From Lysobacteraceae bacterium (GTDB taxonomy: Bacteria > Pseudomonadota > Gammaproteobacteria > Xanthomonadales > Xanthomonadaceae): 64,000 nucleotides of DNA. This document shows, piece by piece, positions 31,994 to 40,871 of the stretch. Made by a program: the position numbers and the translations under genes. Location of the stretch: NCBI GenBank assembly GCA_028868545.1, contig JAGWUF010000003.1, positions 35,264 through 99,263 on the forward strand, given 5' to 3'. Within the stretch, counting starts at the first letter, position 1. Each line of letters starts with the position of its first letter. The notes below the pieces were generated by a model that did not search any database, had not been told where the DNA came from, and saw only the letters and a list, made by a program, of their open reading frames with translations.

Positions 31994-32583
31994 TGCCGCT
32001 GAAGAACACCGCCACCCGCTGGGGAATCATCAGCCAGTTGCTGCATTGGCTGATGGCCATCCTGATCGTGGCCATGGCCTGGCTGGGCCTGACCATGGGC
32101 GATCTGCCCAACGGGCCCGACAAGATCGCCACCTACGCCCTGCACAAATCCCTGGGACTGAGCCTGCTGGCGCTGGTGGTGTTGCGCCTGCTCTGGCGTC
32201 TGCTGGCCGGCGCACCGGCGCATGTGGCCGGCACACCGCCGTGGCAGGTGAGGGTCGCCGCCGCCACCCATTTCATGCTGTACGTCCTGCTGTTCGCCCT
32301 GCCCTTGACCGGCTGGCTGCTGAACTCGGCAGCCGGTTTTCCGCTGCAATGGTTTGGCCTGATCAACCTGCCGGCGCTGGCCGGGCACGACGAGGCCCTG
32401 CACACGCTGGCCACCTCCGCCCACGAGTGGCTGTTCTGGCTGCTGGCAGCGCTGGTGCTGGCGCATGCCGGGGCCGCGCTGTTCCATCACCTCATCCAGG
32501 GCGACGCCACCCTTGCCCGCATGCTGCCGCGCGGCTGGCTGCGCACCCCCACGAAGCCGACCCAGGAGAATCCCGATGTCTAA
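31990..32583 (+). CDS. cytochrome b561
   Basis: 197-aa CybB-type di-heme membrane protein: four helices with heme-ligand histidines in SQLLHWLMAILIV, ALHKSLGLSLLALVV, ATHFMLYVLLFALPLTGW and SAHEWLFWLLAALVLAHAGAALFHHL. Transfers electrons between quinol and periplasmic partners. Flanked by two YceI genes with overlaps on both sides (4 bp and 8 bp). ATGATG at 31990: either ATG may be used. Confidence 0.95.
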   Translation: MMPLKNTATRWGIISQLLHWLMAILIVAMAWLGLTMGDLPNGPDKIATYALHKSLGLSLLALVVLRLLWRLLAGAPAHVAGTPPWQVRVAAATHFMLYVLLFALPLTGWLLNSAAGFPLQWFGLINLPALAGHDEALHTLATSAHEWLFWLLAALVLAHAGAALFHHLIQGDATLARMLPRGWLRTPTKPTQENPDV

Positions 32584-33124
32584 GTCCTTGCTGCTCACCG
32601 CCCTGCTGGCACTGGCCGCGCCGGCACTGGCCGCCGACTACGTGCAAGCCCCCGGCTCGACCCTGGCGTTCGCCGGCAAGTACCAGGGCGAGGTCTTCAC
32701 CGGTGCGTTCCCGGGCTTTGTCGCGCGCCTGCACTTCGACCCGCAGCAGCTGGGCGATGCCAGGCTCGACGTGGACATTCCGCTGGCCACCGCCACCACC
32801 AGCAATGACAGCTACCAGAGCGAGCTGCGTGGCAGCGGCTTCTTCGATGCCACAAAATTTCCCAGGGCGCGATTCGAAGCCAGCAAGTTCCGCGCGCTGG
32901 GCAACAACCGCTACGCCGCCGACGGCACCCTGAGCCTGCACGGCATCAGCAAGCCGGTGACCTTGACCTTCGACTGGACCGCGGGTGCGCAGCCCGTGCT
33001 GACCGGCCGCGCCAGCGTATCGCGGTTGGCCTTCGGCGTGGGTGGCGGGCAATGGGCGGACACCAAGCTCATCCCCGATGCCATCGCGGTCAGCACCAAG
33101 GTCAAGTGGCGGCCGGCGAAGTAA
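32576..33124 (+). CDS. YceI-family periplasmic protein (second copy)
   Basis: 182 aa: signal peptide (KSLLLTALLALAAPALAA) and YceI barrel (GSTLAFAGKYQGEVFTGAF, RGSGFFDATKFPRARFEASK, GTLSLHGISKPVTLTFDW). Shorter and more canonical than the first copy; same operon. Its last 23 bp overlap tail-to-tail with the glutaredoxin-like gene. Confidence 0.93.
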   Translation: MSKSLLLTALLALAAPALAADYVQAPGSTLAFAGKYQGEVFTGAFPGFVARLHFDPQQLGDARLDVDIPLATATTSNDSYQSELRGSGFFDATKFPRARFEASKFRALGNNRYAADGTLSLHGISKPVTLTFDWTAGAQPVLTGRASVSRLAFGVGGGQWADTKLIPDAIAVSTKVKWRPAK

Positions 33125-33344
33125 GCAGGAATTCGCGCAACCTGGCCTCTGCAAACGGCCAATCCAGCTCACTGCCGGTGGCGTCATCGCGCAACACCGG
33201 CACGCGCAGGCCGTAGCGCGCGTCCAGCGCGTCGTCATCATCGATGAACACGCTCTCGAACGCGGGCGCGCGCACGGCCGCCAGCACCGCCAGGGCCTGA
33301 TCGCACAGATGGCAATGGTCACGCTGATAGAGAATGAGGGCCAT
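33102..33344 (-). CDS. glutaredoxin-like (DUF836) protein
   Basis: 80 aa with thioredoxin-fold start [19 protein letters not shown] (CxxC as CHLC) and cis-Pro region [14 protein letters not shown]. Small DUF836/YruB-type thiol protein, probably a cytosolic redox protein. Start codons of this gene and sdaA are 68 bp apart, transcribed in opposite directions. Confidence 0.9.
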   Translation of the reverse strand: MALILYQRDHCHLCDQALAVLAAVRAPAFESVFIDDDDALDARYGLRVPVLRDDATGSELDWPFAEARLREFLLTSPAAT

Positions 33345-33412
33345 ACGCCTGCGTCACGTCCGGCCACGCCGGGGGCCATAGAATAGCCCTCCCCCACCTC
33401 GGCTTTCCCGGC

Positions 33413-34810
33413 ATGGCAGTCTCCACCTTCGACCTCTACAAGATCGGCATCGGCCCCAGCTCCTCGCACACGGTCGGGCCGATGCGCGCCGCCGCGCGTT
33501 TCGTCAGCCACTGGCTGCAGGAAAACGAGGTGCTGGCGCGCACCGTGCGGATCCGCGCCGAAGTGTTCGGCTCGCTGGCGCTGACCGGACGCGGCCACGG
33601 CACCGACAAGGCGGTGCTGATGGGGCTGGAAGGCCACTGGCCGAACCAGATCGACCCCGACATCATCCCGGCGGCGCTGGAACGCATCCGCAGCAGCAAG
33701 AAAATCCTGCTGGGCGACAAGCGCGAGATCGCGTTCGACGAAAAACGCGACCTGGTGATGAACAAGCGCCAGAAGCTGCCGTTCCACACCAACGGCATGC
33801 GCTTCACCGCCTTCGATGCCGACGGCAATGAACTTGCCACCCGCGACTACTACTCGGTCGGCGGCGGCTTCGTGGTCAACCAGGACGAAGCCGCGGAAGA
33901 CCGCATCGTGGCCGACACCACGCCGCTGCCGTATCCGTTCAACAGCGGTGCCGAGCTGCTGGCACAGTGCCAACGCAGCGGGCTGAGCATCGCGCAATTG
34001 ATGTTCGAAAACGAAAAGGTCTGGCGCAGCGAGGACGAAATCCGCACCGGCCTGCGCGAGATCTGGCAGGCGATGCAAGCCTGCGTGGCGCGCGGGATTC
34101 GTGCCGAAGGCACCTTGCCCGGCGGCCTGCACGTCACCCGCCGCGCCCCGGCCCTGCACCACGAGCTGTCCATCCGCCCGGAAGCGGCGATGCGCGACCC
34201 GCTGACCGTGCTCGACTGGGTCAACCTGTACGCGCTGGCGGTGAACGAGGAGAACGCCGCCGGCGGCCGCGTGGTCACCGCGCCCACCAATGGCGCGGCC
34301 GGCATCCTGCCGGCCGTGGCGCACTACTACGAGCGCTTCTGCGCCAGCGAAAAAGACGCCGCTTCGCGCGAGACCGGCATTTTCACCTACCTGCTCACCG
34401 CCGCCGCGATCGGCATCCTGTACAAGGAAAACGCCAGCATCTCCGGGGCCGAGGTGGGCTGCCAGGGCGAAGTGGGCGTGGCCTGCTCGATGGCTGCCGC
34501 CGGCCTGACCGCGGCGCTGGGCGGTACGCCGGGACAGATCGAGAACGCCGCCGAGATCGGCATGGAGCACAACCTGGGCCTGACCTGCGACCCGATCGGC
34601 GGGCTGGTGCAGATCCCCTGCATCGAGCGCAACGCGATGGGCTCGGTGAAGGCCATCAACGCCAGCCGCATGGCCCTGCGCGGCGACGGCCAGCACAAGG
34701 TATCGCTGGACAAGGTCATCAAGACCATGCGCGACACCGGCCGCGACATGCAGGACAAGTACAAGGAAACCAGTCGCGGCGGGCTGGCGGTGAATGTCAT
34801 CGAGTGCTGA
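33413..34810 (+). CDS. sdaA: L-serine ammonia-lyase (iron-sulfur, single chain)
   Basis: 465-aa L-serine dehydratase converting serine to pyruvate and ammonia. N-terminal beta domain [21 protein letters not shown]; catalytic domain with FeS cysteines in [18 protein letters not shown] and [18 protein letters not shown], plus [13 protein letters not shown]. Full length. Confidence 0.97.
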   Translation: MAVSTFDLYKIGIGPSSSHTVGPMRAAARFVSHWLQENEVLARTVRIRAEVFGSLALTGRGHGTDKAVLMGLEGHWPNQIDPDIIPAALERIRSSKKILLGDKREIAFDEKRDLVMNKRQKLPFHTNGMRFTAFDADGNELATRDYYSVGGGFVVNQDEAAEDRIVADTTPLPYPFNSGAELLAQCQRSGLSIAQLMFENEKVWRSEDEIRTGLREIWQAMQACVARGIRAEGTLPGGLHVTRRAPALHHELSIRPEAAMRDPLTVLDWVNLYALAVNEENAAGGRVVTAPTNGAAGILPAVAHYYERFCASEKDAASRETGIFTYLLTAAAIGILYKENASISGAEVGCQGEVGVACSMAAAGLTAALGGTPGQIENAAEIGMEHNLGLTCDPIGGLVQIPCIERNAMGSVKAINASRMALRGDGQHKVSLDKVIKTMRDTGRDMQDKYKETSRGGLAVNVIEC

Positions 34811-34999
34811 GGCGCGGCAAGGCAGGCCGGTCTGACGCTGCAATTGCGTTAGTCGTTGGTGAATCCGGGTTAGTCTGGTCTCGAAGAACCGAGGGCCGCT
34901 TGATCGTGCATCCGTGCCACCACCTTGAACCACCGGCTTTCGGCGTGGCGTGCTGCCGGAGGCCGCCACCCGCGCAAGGCACCGTGGGGGACTGACCGC

Positions 35000-37210
35000 A
35001 TGCAAGGTGCGCTGTCCAACGCTTCCCGGCTGGTTCTGCTGACGGCACTGTATTTCGGCAGTTCAGCGGTCGCCGTCCTGTTCCTGCGCACCCCCGCCGA
35101 TGTCACCTTGTTCTGGCCAGCCGCCGGCATCGGCTACGCCATGGTGCTGCACTACGGGCTGCGCTATGCCATCGGCATCCTGATCGCGCAATGTCTGCTG
35201 CATTTGCTGCTGGTGCCCGCACCCTGGGCCTTCCTGCCGTTTTCGATCACCAGCAATGCGCTTGCCACCGTGGTCGCCTGCCACTACGTCAATACCCGCA
35301 AGCGGCCCCTGCAACTGCGCACGGAAGACGGCCTGCTGCTGTTGCGTGGTGCCATGTTGCTGTGCCTGATCAGCGCCAGCATCGGCAGCACCGGCATGGT
35401 CATCGCCGGCATGGTGCCGCTTGCCGACTTGCCGCGGGTGTCCCTGCAATGGGCACTGGGGGACTTGCTGGGCATCGCCGCCGTCACCCCCAGCGCGATG
35501 CTGCTGCTCACCCACAAGCAACTGCGCAGGATGAACCCCGACGCCACCTTGCTGCATTGGCGCGAGTTGCTGGTCTTGCTGGCCGCGGTCGGGCTGAGCT
35601 TGCTGGTGATCCTGCCGATCATGCGCAACGGCAGCTTGTACCCCTTGTCTGGCGTGATCCTGCCGGTGGTGGTACTGCTGTGGTCGGCGATCCGGTTTCC
35701 GCCGTTGTTCACCGCCCTGGCCTGCAGCGTGACCACGATGATCCTGGCGCTGGTTCTGGGGCTGGGGCTGGATGGCCTGCAGCGCCCGGAAACGCTGGCC
35801 GATACCAGTCTGATGATGGCCACGCTGGTGTTGATCTCCGTCATCCCGATCCTGCTGACCGCGTCCTATCACGAACGCAAGGTGGCGATGGCCGCCCTGC
35901 ATCTGCGCGCCACCCGCGACCCGCTGACCGGCCTGCTGAATCGGGAAGCCTTCGAAGAGCAGGCACGGGCGCTGCTGGCGGGCGACACCGGGTTCTTGAG
36001 CTTGCTGTATGTCGATCTGGACAACTTCAAGCTGGTCAATGATGCCGCCAGCCATGCCGCCGGCAACGAAATGCTGCGCCATGTTGCCACCTTGCTGCGC
36101 AAGGAGTTCAGCGACGACAGCCTGCTGGCCCATGCCGGCGGTGATGAATTCATGGTGCTGGCCCGGCAGTCGGCGGCAGCGGCCACGCCCCCCGGACGCC
36201 GCCTGCTGGCGGCGATCGAGGACATGCGGGTGGCCTGGCAAGGCAGCAATCTGCGCACCACGGCCAGCATCGGCATCGTTGCGAGCGAATCGCCGCACGT
36301 CAGTTTCGACGAGCTGCTCTCGCAGGTGGATACCGCCTGCCACGAGGCCAAGGAACTGGGCGGCAATCGCCTGCTGGTGGCCGGCCTGAACGCGGAGCGG
36401 CTGGATACCCGCACCCGCTTGATGCAAAACGCACTGGACGTGCGCGAGGCACTGGATCAGCGCCGCTTCGCGCTGTGGTGCCAGTCGGTGGTGGATCTGC
36501 GCGCCGGTGCCGACGACCGTTCCCATTTCGAAGTGCTGCTGCGTTGGCACAACGGCGATGGCCAGCTGCGCCCGCCAGCCAACCTGATCGCTGCCGCCGA
36601 ACGCTTCCGGCTGGGGCCGCGGCTGGATCGCTATGTGCTGAGCGCGGTGCTGGAGTGGCTGGAAGCGCATCCGCACGCCCTGCCCGCCATTCGGCAATGC
36701 AATCTGAACCTGGGGGCCGCCACGCTGGCGGATGATGAATTCGCCGATTTTCTTGCCTCCCGTCTGCAACGCAGCAGCCTGCGCCCCGCGCAACTGTGTC
36801 TGGAGATCACCGAAACCAGCGTGGTGCATGACCTGGGGCGCACCCGTCGCTTCATCCAGCGCATGCGTGAAATGGGCTGTCGCTTTGCGCTGGATGATTT
36901 CGGCACCGGGTTTTGTTCGTTCAGCTACCTGCGCGATCTGCAGGTGGATTACCTGAAAATCGACGGCAGCTTCGTGCGCGATGTCGACCAGTCACCCCTG
37001 TCCGAAGCGGTGGTGCGCTCGATCACCGAAATCGCCCATCTGCTGGGCATGCGCGCGGTGGCCGAACATGTGGAAAACGAAGCGCAGCTGGCCACGTTGC
37101 GGGCCTTGCGGGTGGATTACGCGCAAGGTTTCCTGTTTCAGCCGCCCATTCCCATCGACGCATTTTTTGCCCGCCCGGATGCGCCTGCGGAAAGTCCGGC
37201 GCAGGCCTGA
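35000..37210 (+). CDS. MASE1-like GGDEF-EAL cyclic di-GMP enzyme
   Basis: 736 aa. N-terminal MASE1-like membrane sensor with about eight helices (1-290: FWPAAGIGYAMVL is a MASE1 hallmark). GGDEF domain with an intact active site AGGDEFM at about residues 379-383, so diguanylate cyclase activity is plausible. EAL domain with EVL (FEVLLRW, about residue 510) in place of EAL, but with the other catalytic residues: LEITET, DDFGTGF, LKIDGSFV, and E in AEHVENEAQL. Probably bifunctional. The 3' end overlaps hom by 73 bp. Confidence 0.93.
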   Translation: MQGALSNASRLVLLTALYFGSSAVAVLFLRTPADVTLFWPAAGIGYAMVLHYGLRYAIGILIAQCLLHLLLVPAPWAFLPFSITSNALATVVACHYVNTRKRPLQLRTEDGLLLLRGAMLLCLISASIGSTGMVIAGMVPLADLPRVSLQWALGDLLGIAAVTPSAMLLLTHKQLRRMNPDATLLHWRELLVLLAAVGLSLLVILPIMRNGSLYPLSGVILPVVVLLWSAIRFPPLFTALACSVTTMILALVLGLGLDGLQRPETLADTSLMMATLVLISVIPILLTASYHERKVAMAALHLRATRDPLTGLLNREAFEEQARALLAGDTGFLSLLYVDLDNFKLVNDAASHAAGNEMLRHVATLLRKEFSDDSLLAHAGGDEFMVLARQSAAAATPPGRRLLAAIEDMRVAWQGSNLRTTASIGIVASESPHVSFDELLSQVDTACHEAKELGGNRLLVAGLNAERLDTRTRLMQNALDVREALDQRRFALWCQSVVDLRAGADDRSHFEVLLRWHNGDGQLRPPANLIAAAERFRLGPRLDRYVLSAVLEWLEAHPHALPAIRQCNLNLGAATLADDEFADFLASRLQRSSLRPAQLCLEITETSVVHDLGRTRRFIQRMREMGCRFALDDFGTGFCSFSYLRDLQVDYLKIDGSFVRDVDQSPLSEAVVRSITEIAHLLGMRAVAEHVENEAQLATLRALRVDYAQGFLFQPPIPIDAFFARPDAPAESPAQA

Positions 37211-38262
37211 ATCCGCAACGCATCATCCAGCAAGCCCGCCGCCGTCACCCCCGCACCGGCACCCGGGCCCTGGATCACCAGGGGTTGTTCGGGATAGCGA
37301 TCCGACCAGATCGCCACCTTGTTGTCGGTGCCGCCGCCACCGGCCAGCGCGTGGTCGGTGGGCAGGCTTTCCAGCCCCACCGTCGCCAACCCGCCGGCCT
37401 GCAACCGGGCCACGAAGCGCAGCTTCTCGCCACGCTTGTAACTTTCGGCAAACCGTTCGCGCAGGGGCGCATCCAGCTCCGGCAACGCCGCATCCAGCGC
37501 CGCGCGCGGCAAGGCTGCCAATGCGTCGGGCACCAGCGATTCCACCTGCACGCTGTCTTGTGCCAGCGCATGGCCGGAGGCCCGCGCCAGGATCAGCAAT
37601 TTGCGGCGCACGTCCTCGCCGGACAGATCCTCGCGCGGATCGGGTTCGGTGAACCCGGCATCGCGCGCCTGCCGCACGAAACCGGAAAACGGCTGCATGC
37701 CGTCATAGTGGTTGAACAACCATGCCAGCGAACCGGACAGCACGCCGGCAATCGCGTGGATGCGGTCGCCGCCGGCCTGCAGGCCGCGCAAGGTGCGCAG
37801 CAGCGGCAGCCCCGCGCCCACGGTGGCGCTGTCGCCGTAGTGGCTGTTGCCGGCCGCACTGGCCGCGCGGATCGCCTGCCAACGCACCAGCTCGGTACCC
37901 TGCCCCAGCTTGCAAGCGGTGACCACATGGATGCCACGCGCCAGCCAGTGCGGGTGCCGGTCGGCCACTTCGGCCGAAGCGGTGGCGTCCAGCACGATGC
38001 GGGTGCCGTCGCCGGCCAGCGCCACATCCACCGCCTCCAGCGAGCTTGCCTGCGGCGCGTGCTGGAACAGGATGTCGGAAGTCGCCACCGGCAGGCCTTC
38101 GGGGTTGCCCAGCGCGAACCGCGAATTGGCCGCATGCACCAATTTGAGGCGCTGCCCCAAAGGCGTGCCGTGCCAGCCGGCCAGCCGCGCCCACACCGCG
38201 CTGCCCACGGTACCGGTGCCCAGCAGCGCCACCCGCGCCGGCGCCGTTGCCGGAGCCATCAT
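37138..38262 (-). CDS. homoserine dehydrogenase
   Basis: 374 aa. NAD(P)-binding GTGTVG at 15-20, substrate region SHYGDSATVGAGLPLLRTL, AGVLSGSLAWLFN, FTEPDPREDLSGEDVRRKLLILARASG (Lys/Asp catalytic), and GPGAGAGVTAAGLLDD near the end. Makes homoserine for metX/metB. The last 20 or so residues (QACAGLSAGASGRAKNASM..) are an unusual tail read antisense to the EAL gene. ATGA overlap with metB. Symbol could be hom or thrA-like; no aspartokinase domain. Confidence 0.94.
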   Translation of the reverse strand: MMAPATAPARVALLGTGTVGSAVWARLAGWHGTPLGQRLKLVHAANSRFALGNPEGLPVATSDILFQHAPQASSLEAVDVALAGDGTRIVLDATASAEVADRHPHWLARGIHVVTACKLGQGTELVRWQAIRAASAAGNSHYGDSATVGAGLPLLRTLRGLQAGGDRIHAIAGVLSGSLAWLFNHYDGMQPFSGFVRQARDAGFTEPDPREDLSGEDVRRKLLILARASGHALAQDSVQVESLVPDALAALPRAALDAALPELDAPLRERFAESYKRGEKLRFVARLQAGGLATVGLESLPTDHALAGGGGTDNKVAIWSDRYPEQPLVIQGPGAGAGVTAAGLLDDALRIQACAGLSAGASGRAKNASMGMGG

Positions 38263-39467
38263 TTCGACGCCTGCCCGCTGCAACACGCCGCCCGGGCCCG
38301 TGCCAGCCCGCCGCGCAGGTCGACCAGCAAATCGTCCACATGTTCGATGCCGATCGACAGCCGCAACAGGCCATCGGTGATGCCGGCCACCGCGCGCGCT
38401 TCGGCGCTCATCGCCGCATGGGTCATGGTGGCCGGATGCGCCACCAGGCTTTCCACCCCGCCCAGCGACTCGGCCAGGGTGAAGAACTGCAAGCCTTCGA
38501 CGAAGGCGCGCACTGCCGCTTCACCGCCTGCCAGTTCGAAACTCAGCATCGCGCCGAACCCGTATTGCTGGCCTGCCGCCAGCACATGCCCCGGATGGCC
38601 GGGCAAGCCCGGGTAGTGCACCGCCTGCACGGCGGCATCGTCCGCCAGCAAGGCCGCAACCGCCCGTGCATTGTCCTGGTGCACGCGCAGCCGCGCATCC
38701 AGCGTGCGCAACCCGCGCAGGGTCAGGAAGCTGTCGAACGGCGAACCGGTCAGGCCCAGGCAATTGGCCCACCACAGCAGGTGCTGGTGCTGGTCGGCAT
38801 CCCTGGCCACCACCGCGCCGCCCACCACGTCGCTGTGGCCATTGATGTACTTGGTGGTGGAATGCAGCACGAAATCGGCACCGAAATCCGCCAGCGGCCG
38901 TTGCAACGCCGGCGACAGGAAAGTGTTGTCGGCCACCACCAGCGCACCGGCTTGCCTTGCCGCCGGGATCACGCTGGCAAGGTCGGTGATGCGCAACAAG
39001 GGATTGGACGGAGTTTCGATCCACACCAGCTTCGGTTGCCGTGCCAATGCCGCGGTCAGCGCCTGCGCATCGGTGAAATCGCAGGTCACCAGTTCGAAGG
39101 CGCCCTTGTTCGCCAGTGCATTGAACAGCCGCCAGCTGCCGCCATAGCAATCGTGCGGCACCACCAGCACGTCGCCCGGTTGCAGCAGCGCATGCAGCAA
39201 CAGCGTCACCGCGCCCATGCCGGTGGCCGTCACCACACCGCCGGCACCGCCTTCCAGATCGGCCAGTGCTTCCGCCAACAAATCCCGCGTGGGGTTGCCG
39301 CAGCGGGTGTAGTCATAGCTGCGCTTCTGGTTGAAGCCGGCAAAACTGAAGGTGGACGACAGCACCAGTGGCGGCGTCACCGCGCCGAAGGCGACATCGC
39401 GGTCGATGCCGGCGCGCACCGCGCGGGTGGCGGCACGGCGGGTGCCCTGCGGGGTGTCGCTGCTCAT
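38259..39467 (-). CDS. metB: cystathionine gamma-synthase-type PLP enzyme
   Basis: 402-aa Cys/Met metabolism PLP enzyme. YDYTRCGNPTRDLLAEALADLE (tetramer/substrate), ATGMGAVTLLLHALL, and PLP lysine 206 in LHSTTKYINGHSD. Operon position after metX (4-base overlap) and before hom supports use of O-acyl-homoserine; cystathionine gamma-synthase is favoured over O-acylhomoserine sulfhydrylase, but the substrate cannot be proven. Confidence 0.93.
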   Translation of the reverse strand: MSSDTPQGTRRAATRAVRAGIDRDVAFGAVTPPLVLSSTFSFAGFNQKRSYDYTRCGNPTRDLLAEALADLEGGAGGVVTATGMGAVTLLLHALLQPGDVLVVPHDCYGGSWRLFNALANKGAFELVTCDFTDAQALTAALARQPKLVWIETPSNPLLRITDLASVIPAARQAGALVVADNTFLSPALQRPLADFGADFVLHSTTKYINGHSDVVGGAVVARDADQHQHLLWWANCLGLTGSPFDSFLTLRGLRTLDARLRVHQDNARAVAALLADDAAVQAVHYPGLPGHPGHVLAAGQQYGFGAMLSFELAGGEAAVRAFVEGLQFFTLAESLGGVESLVAHPATMTHAAMSAEARAVAGITDGLLRLSIGIEHVDDLLVDLRGGLARARAACCSGQASK

Positions 39468-40552
39468 GCGGAAACTCCGGTGGAAACAGGGGTAGAAACA
39501 GGGGGGGAAACGGGAGATGCGGCAGCGCCGAACAGCTCGCCGGCCAGCAGCGCGTCGATGCGGTCGGTTTCCTTCAGGAACGCATCGTGCCCGTACGGCG
39601 AGCGCAGCACGCGCAGGCGGCCGCGTGCGCCAAGGCCTTCGAGCAACTCCACCGCATCGGCCATCGGCACCAGGCGGTCGCCTTCCACCGCGATCACCGA
39701 CACCGGCACGCCGACCTGGGCAGGGTCGATGCGGTGCAGGTCGATGGATTCGGACAAGCGCAGCCAGGCGGTGGGCGACACCCGCGCCACGAACTTGGCA
39801 CCAGCCGCATCCAGATAATCTTCCGCCGCCACCCGCACCTGGCCGTTGCAGATTTCCGGTGCGGCATCGAAACGCTCGGCGAACTCCTCCGGCGTGCGAT
39901 AGCTCAGCATCGCGAACTGCCGCGCCAGCGACAGGCCCTGCTCATCGGCGCATTGCAGCCGCCCCAGTGCCACCGCCTTGCGTTGCAGCGCGCGCCACGC
40001 CGCCGCATACGGGTGCGGGCGATGCACGCCGCTGACCGCCACCAGCTTGCGCAAGCGCCGCGGATGCCGCACCGCCATTTGCAGGCCCACCAGCGCGCCG
40101 TAGGAATAGCCCACCCACGCCGCCAGCGCCTCGATGCCCAGCGCGTCCAGCAGCAACGCCACCGCATCGGCCTGGTCGGCGGTGTCGATCGGCACGTCCA
40201 GGCTGCCATCGGCGCCCACGTAGTCGAACGCGAGGATGCGCAGCTTCGCCGGGTCCAGCGTGCGGCCGGCATCCAGCAGGCCTTCGGCCCAGCCCGGCGC
40301 GGCGTCCAATACATTGGCCGCCACGTGGCGGTGCGCGGAAATGCCGCCGGCCACGAACACCACCGGCGCCGCGGCCGGCCCCACCAGTTCGTAGTTCAGG
40401 CGCACCTTGCGGGTGCCGGCGTGGCGGCTGGCCAGCACCGCGTCGAGGCTGCCACGGCGGGCATCGCCGGTGTCCGCCGCCACCGCACGCATCGCGGTCG
40501 TCGCCCGGGGGAGGGGAAGGCGGGGGGGATCGGTGCGTTCGGCAAGGTTCAC
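39464..40552 (-). CDS. metX: homoserine O-acyltransferase (MetX-like)
   Basis: 362-aa alpha/beta hydrolase: nucleophile Ser150 in VGYSYGALVG, Asp in EGDRLVPMAD, His in SPYGHDAFL; FDYVGADGS and LQMAVRHPRRLRKLVAVSG are MetX-like. In xanthomonads this family uses succinyl-CoA. Start chosen as GTG 40552 (VNLAERTDPP) because GGAG lies six bases upstream; ATG 40579 and ATG 40492 have no such site. First gene of metX-metB-hom behind a SAM riboswitch. Confidence 0.9.
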   Translation of the reverse strand: MNLAERTDPPRLPLPRATTAMRAVAADTGDARRGSLDAVLASRHAGTRKVRLNYELVGPAAAPVVFVAGGISAHRHVAANVLDAAPGWAEGLLDAGRTLDPAKLRILAFDYVGADGSLDVPIDTADQADAVALLLDALGIEALAAWVGYSYGALVGLQMAVRHPRRLRKLVAVSGVHRPHPYAAAWRALQRKAVALGRLQCADEQGLSLARQFAMLSYRTPEEFAERFDAAPEICNGQVRVAAEDYLDAAGAKFVARVSPTAWLRLSESIDLHRIDPAQVGVPVSVIAVEGDRLVPMADAVELLEGLGARGRLRVLRSPYGHDAFLKETDRIDALLAGELFGAAASPVSPPVSTPVSTGVSA

Positions 40553-40673
40553 GGCGGACTCCGGCGATGGACAGCCCATCGGAGTCGTGCGGGGATGCGG
40601 GAAGACCGAACGCGTCGGCGTCGCGAACCGCGGCAAGCGGCTTCGCAACCATCTTCCGGCAGACGCTTCAGGT

Positions 40674-40775
40674 CCCCGCAGGATTTGGCACCTCGCCAAC
40701 GCGCATGTGCGCGCCGTCTGGTTGCCCCGGCATCAAAGGGCCTGTCCCTCCGCCGGTCTCGATGGATGCGCGCAG
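40674..40775 (-). promoter_or_regulatory. SAM riboswitch (S-box leader)
   Basis: Minus-strand leader with the S-box core in order: ATCGAGACCGGCGGAGGGA, CAGGCCCTTTGATGCCGGGG, CAACC, a variable P3 hairpin (GGCGCGCACATGCGCG region), then GAGGTGCCAAATCCTGC. The kink-turn/GGAGGGA, GGCCC-UGA-CC-GCAACC and GGTGCCAAATCC blocks are diagnostic. It precedes metX by about 120 nt. A hairpin downstream (40623-40646) without a T-tract suggests control of translation rather than termination. Confidence 0.9.
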
Positions 40776-40802
40776 TGTGGACATGCCCTGCAGTTATGTC
40801 AA
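40774..40802 (-). promoter_or_regulatory. predicted promoter of metX operon
   Basis: On the minus strand, perfect TTGACA (40802-40797), 17 bp, CACACT (40779-40774; weak -10). Start of transcription would fall near 40767, so the RNA begins directly with the riboswitch. The -35 touches the 26-bp palindrome. Confidence 0.5.
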
Positions 40803-40826
40803 TCGCTTCATCCGGATAAAGCGATT
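40801..40826. promoter_or_regulatory. 26-bp operator-like palindrome at the metX promoter
   Basis: AATCGCTT.ATCCGGAT.AAGCGATT with a single mismatched pair (C/A). It is adjacent to and overlaps the metX -35 and lies 45 bp upstream of the divergent M23 peptidase gene. Size, symmetry and position are those of a dimeric or tetrameric repressor site. Regulator unknown. Confidence 0.6.
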
Positions 40827-40871
40827 CAGATAACGAAACGTCATATGCGCGGGGTTCGGCATACTGCGTTC

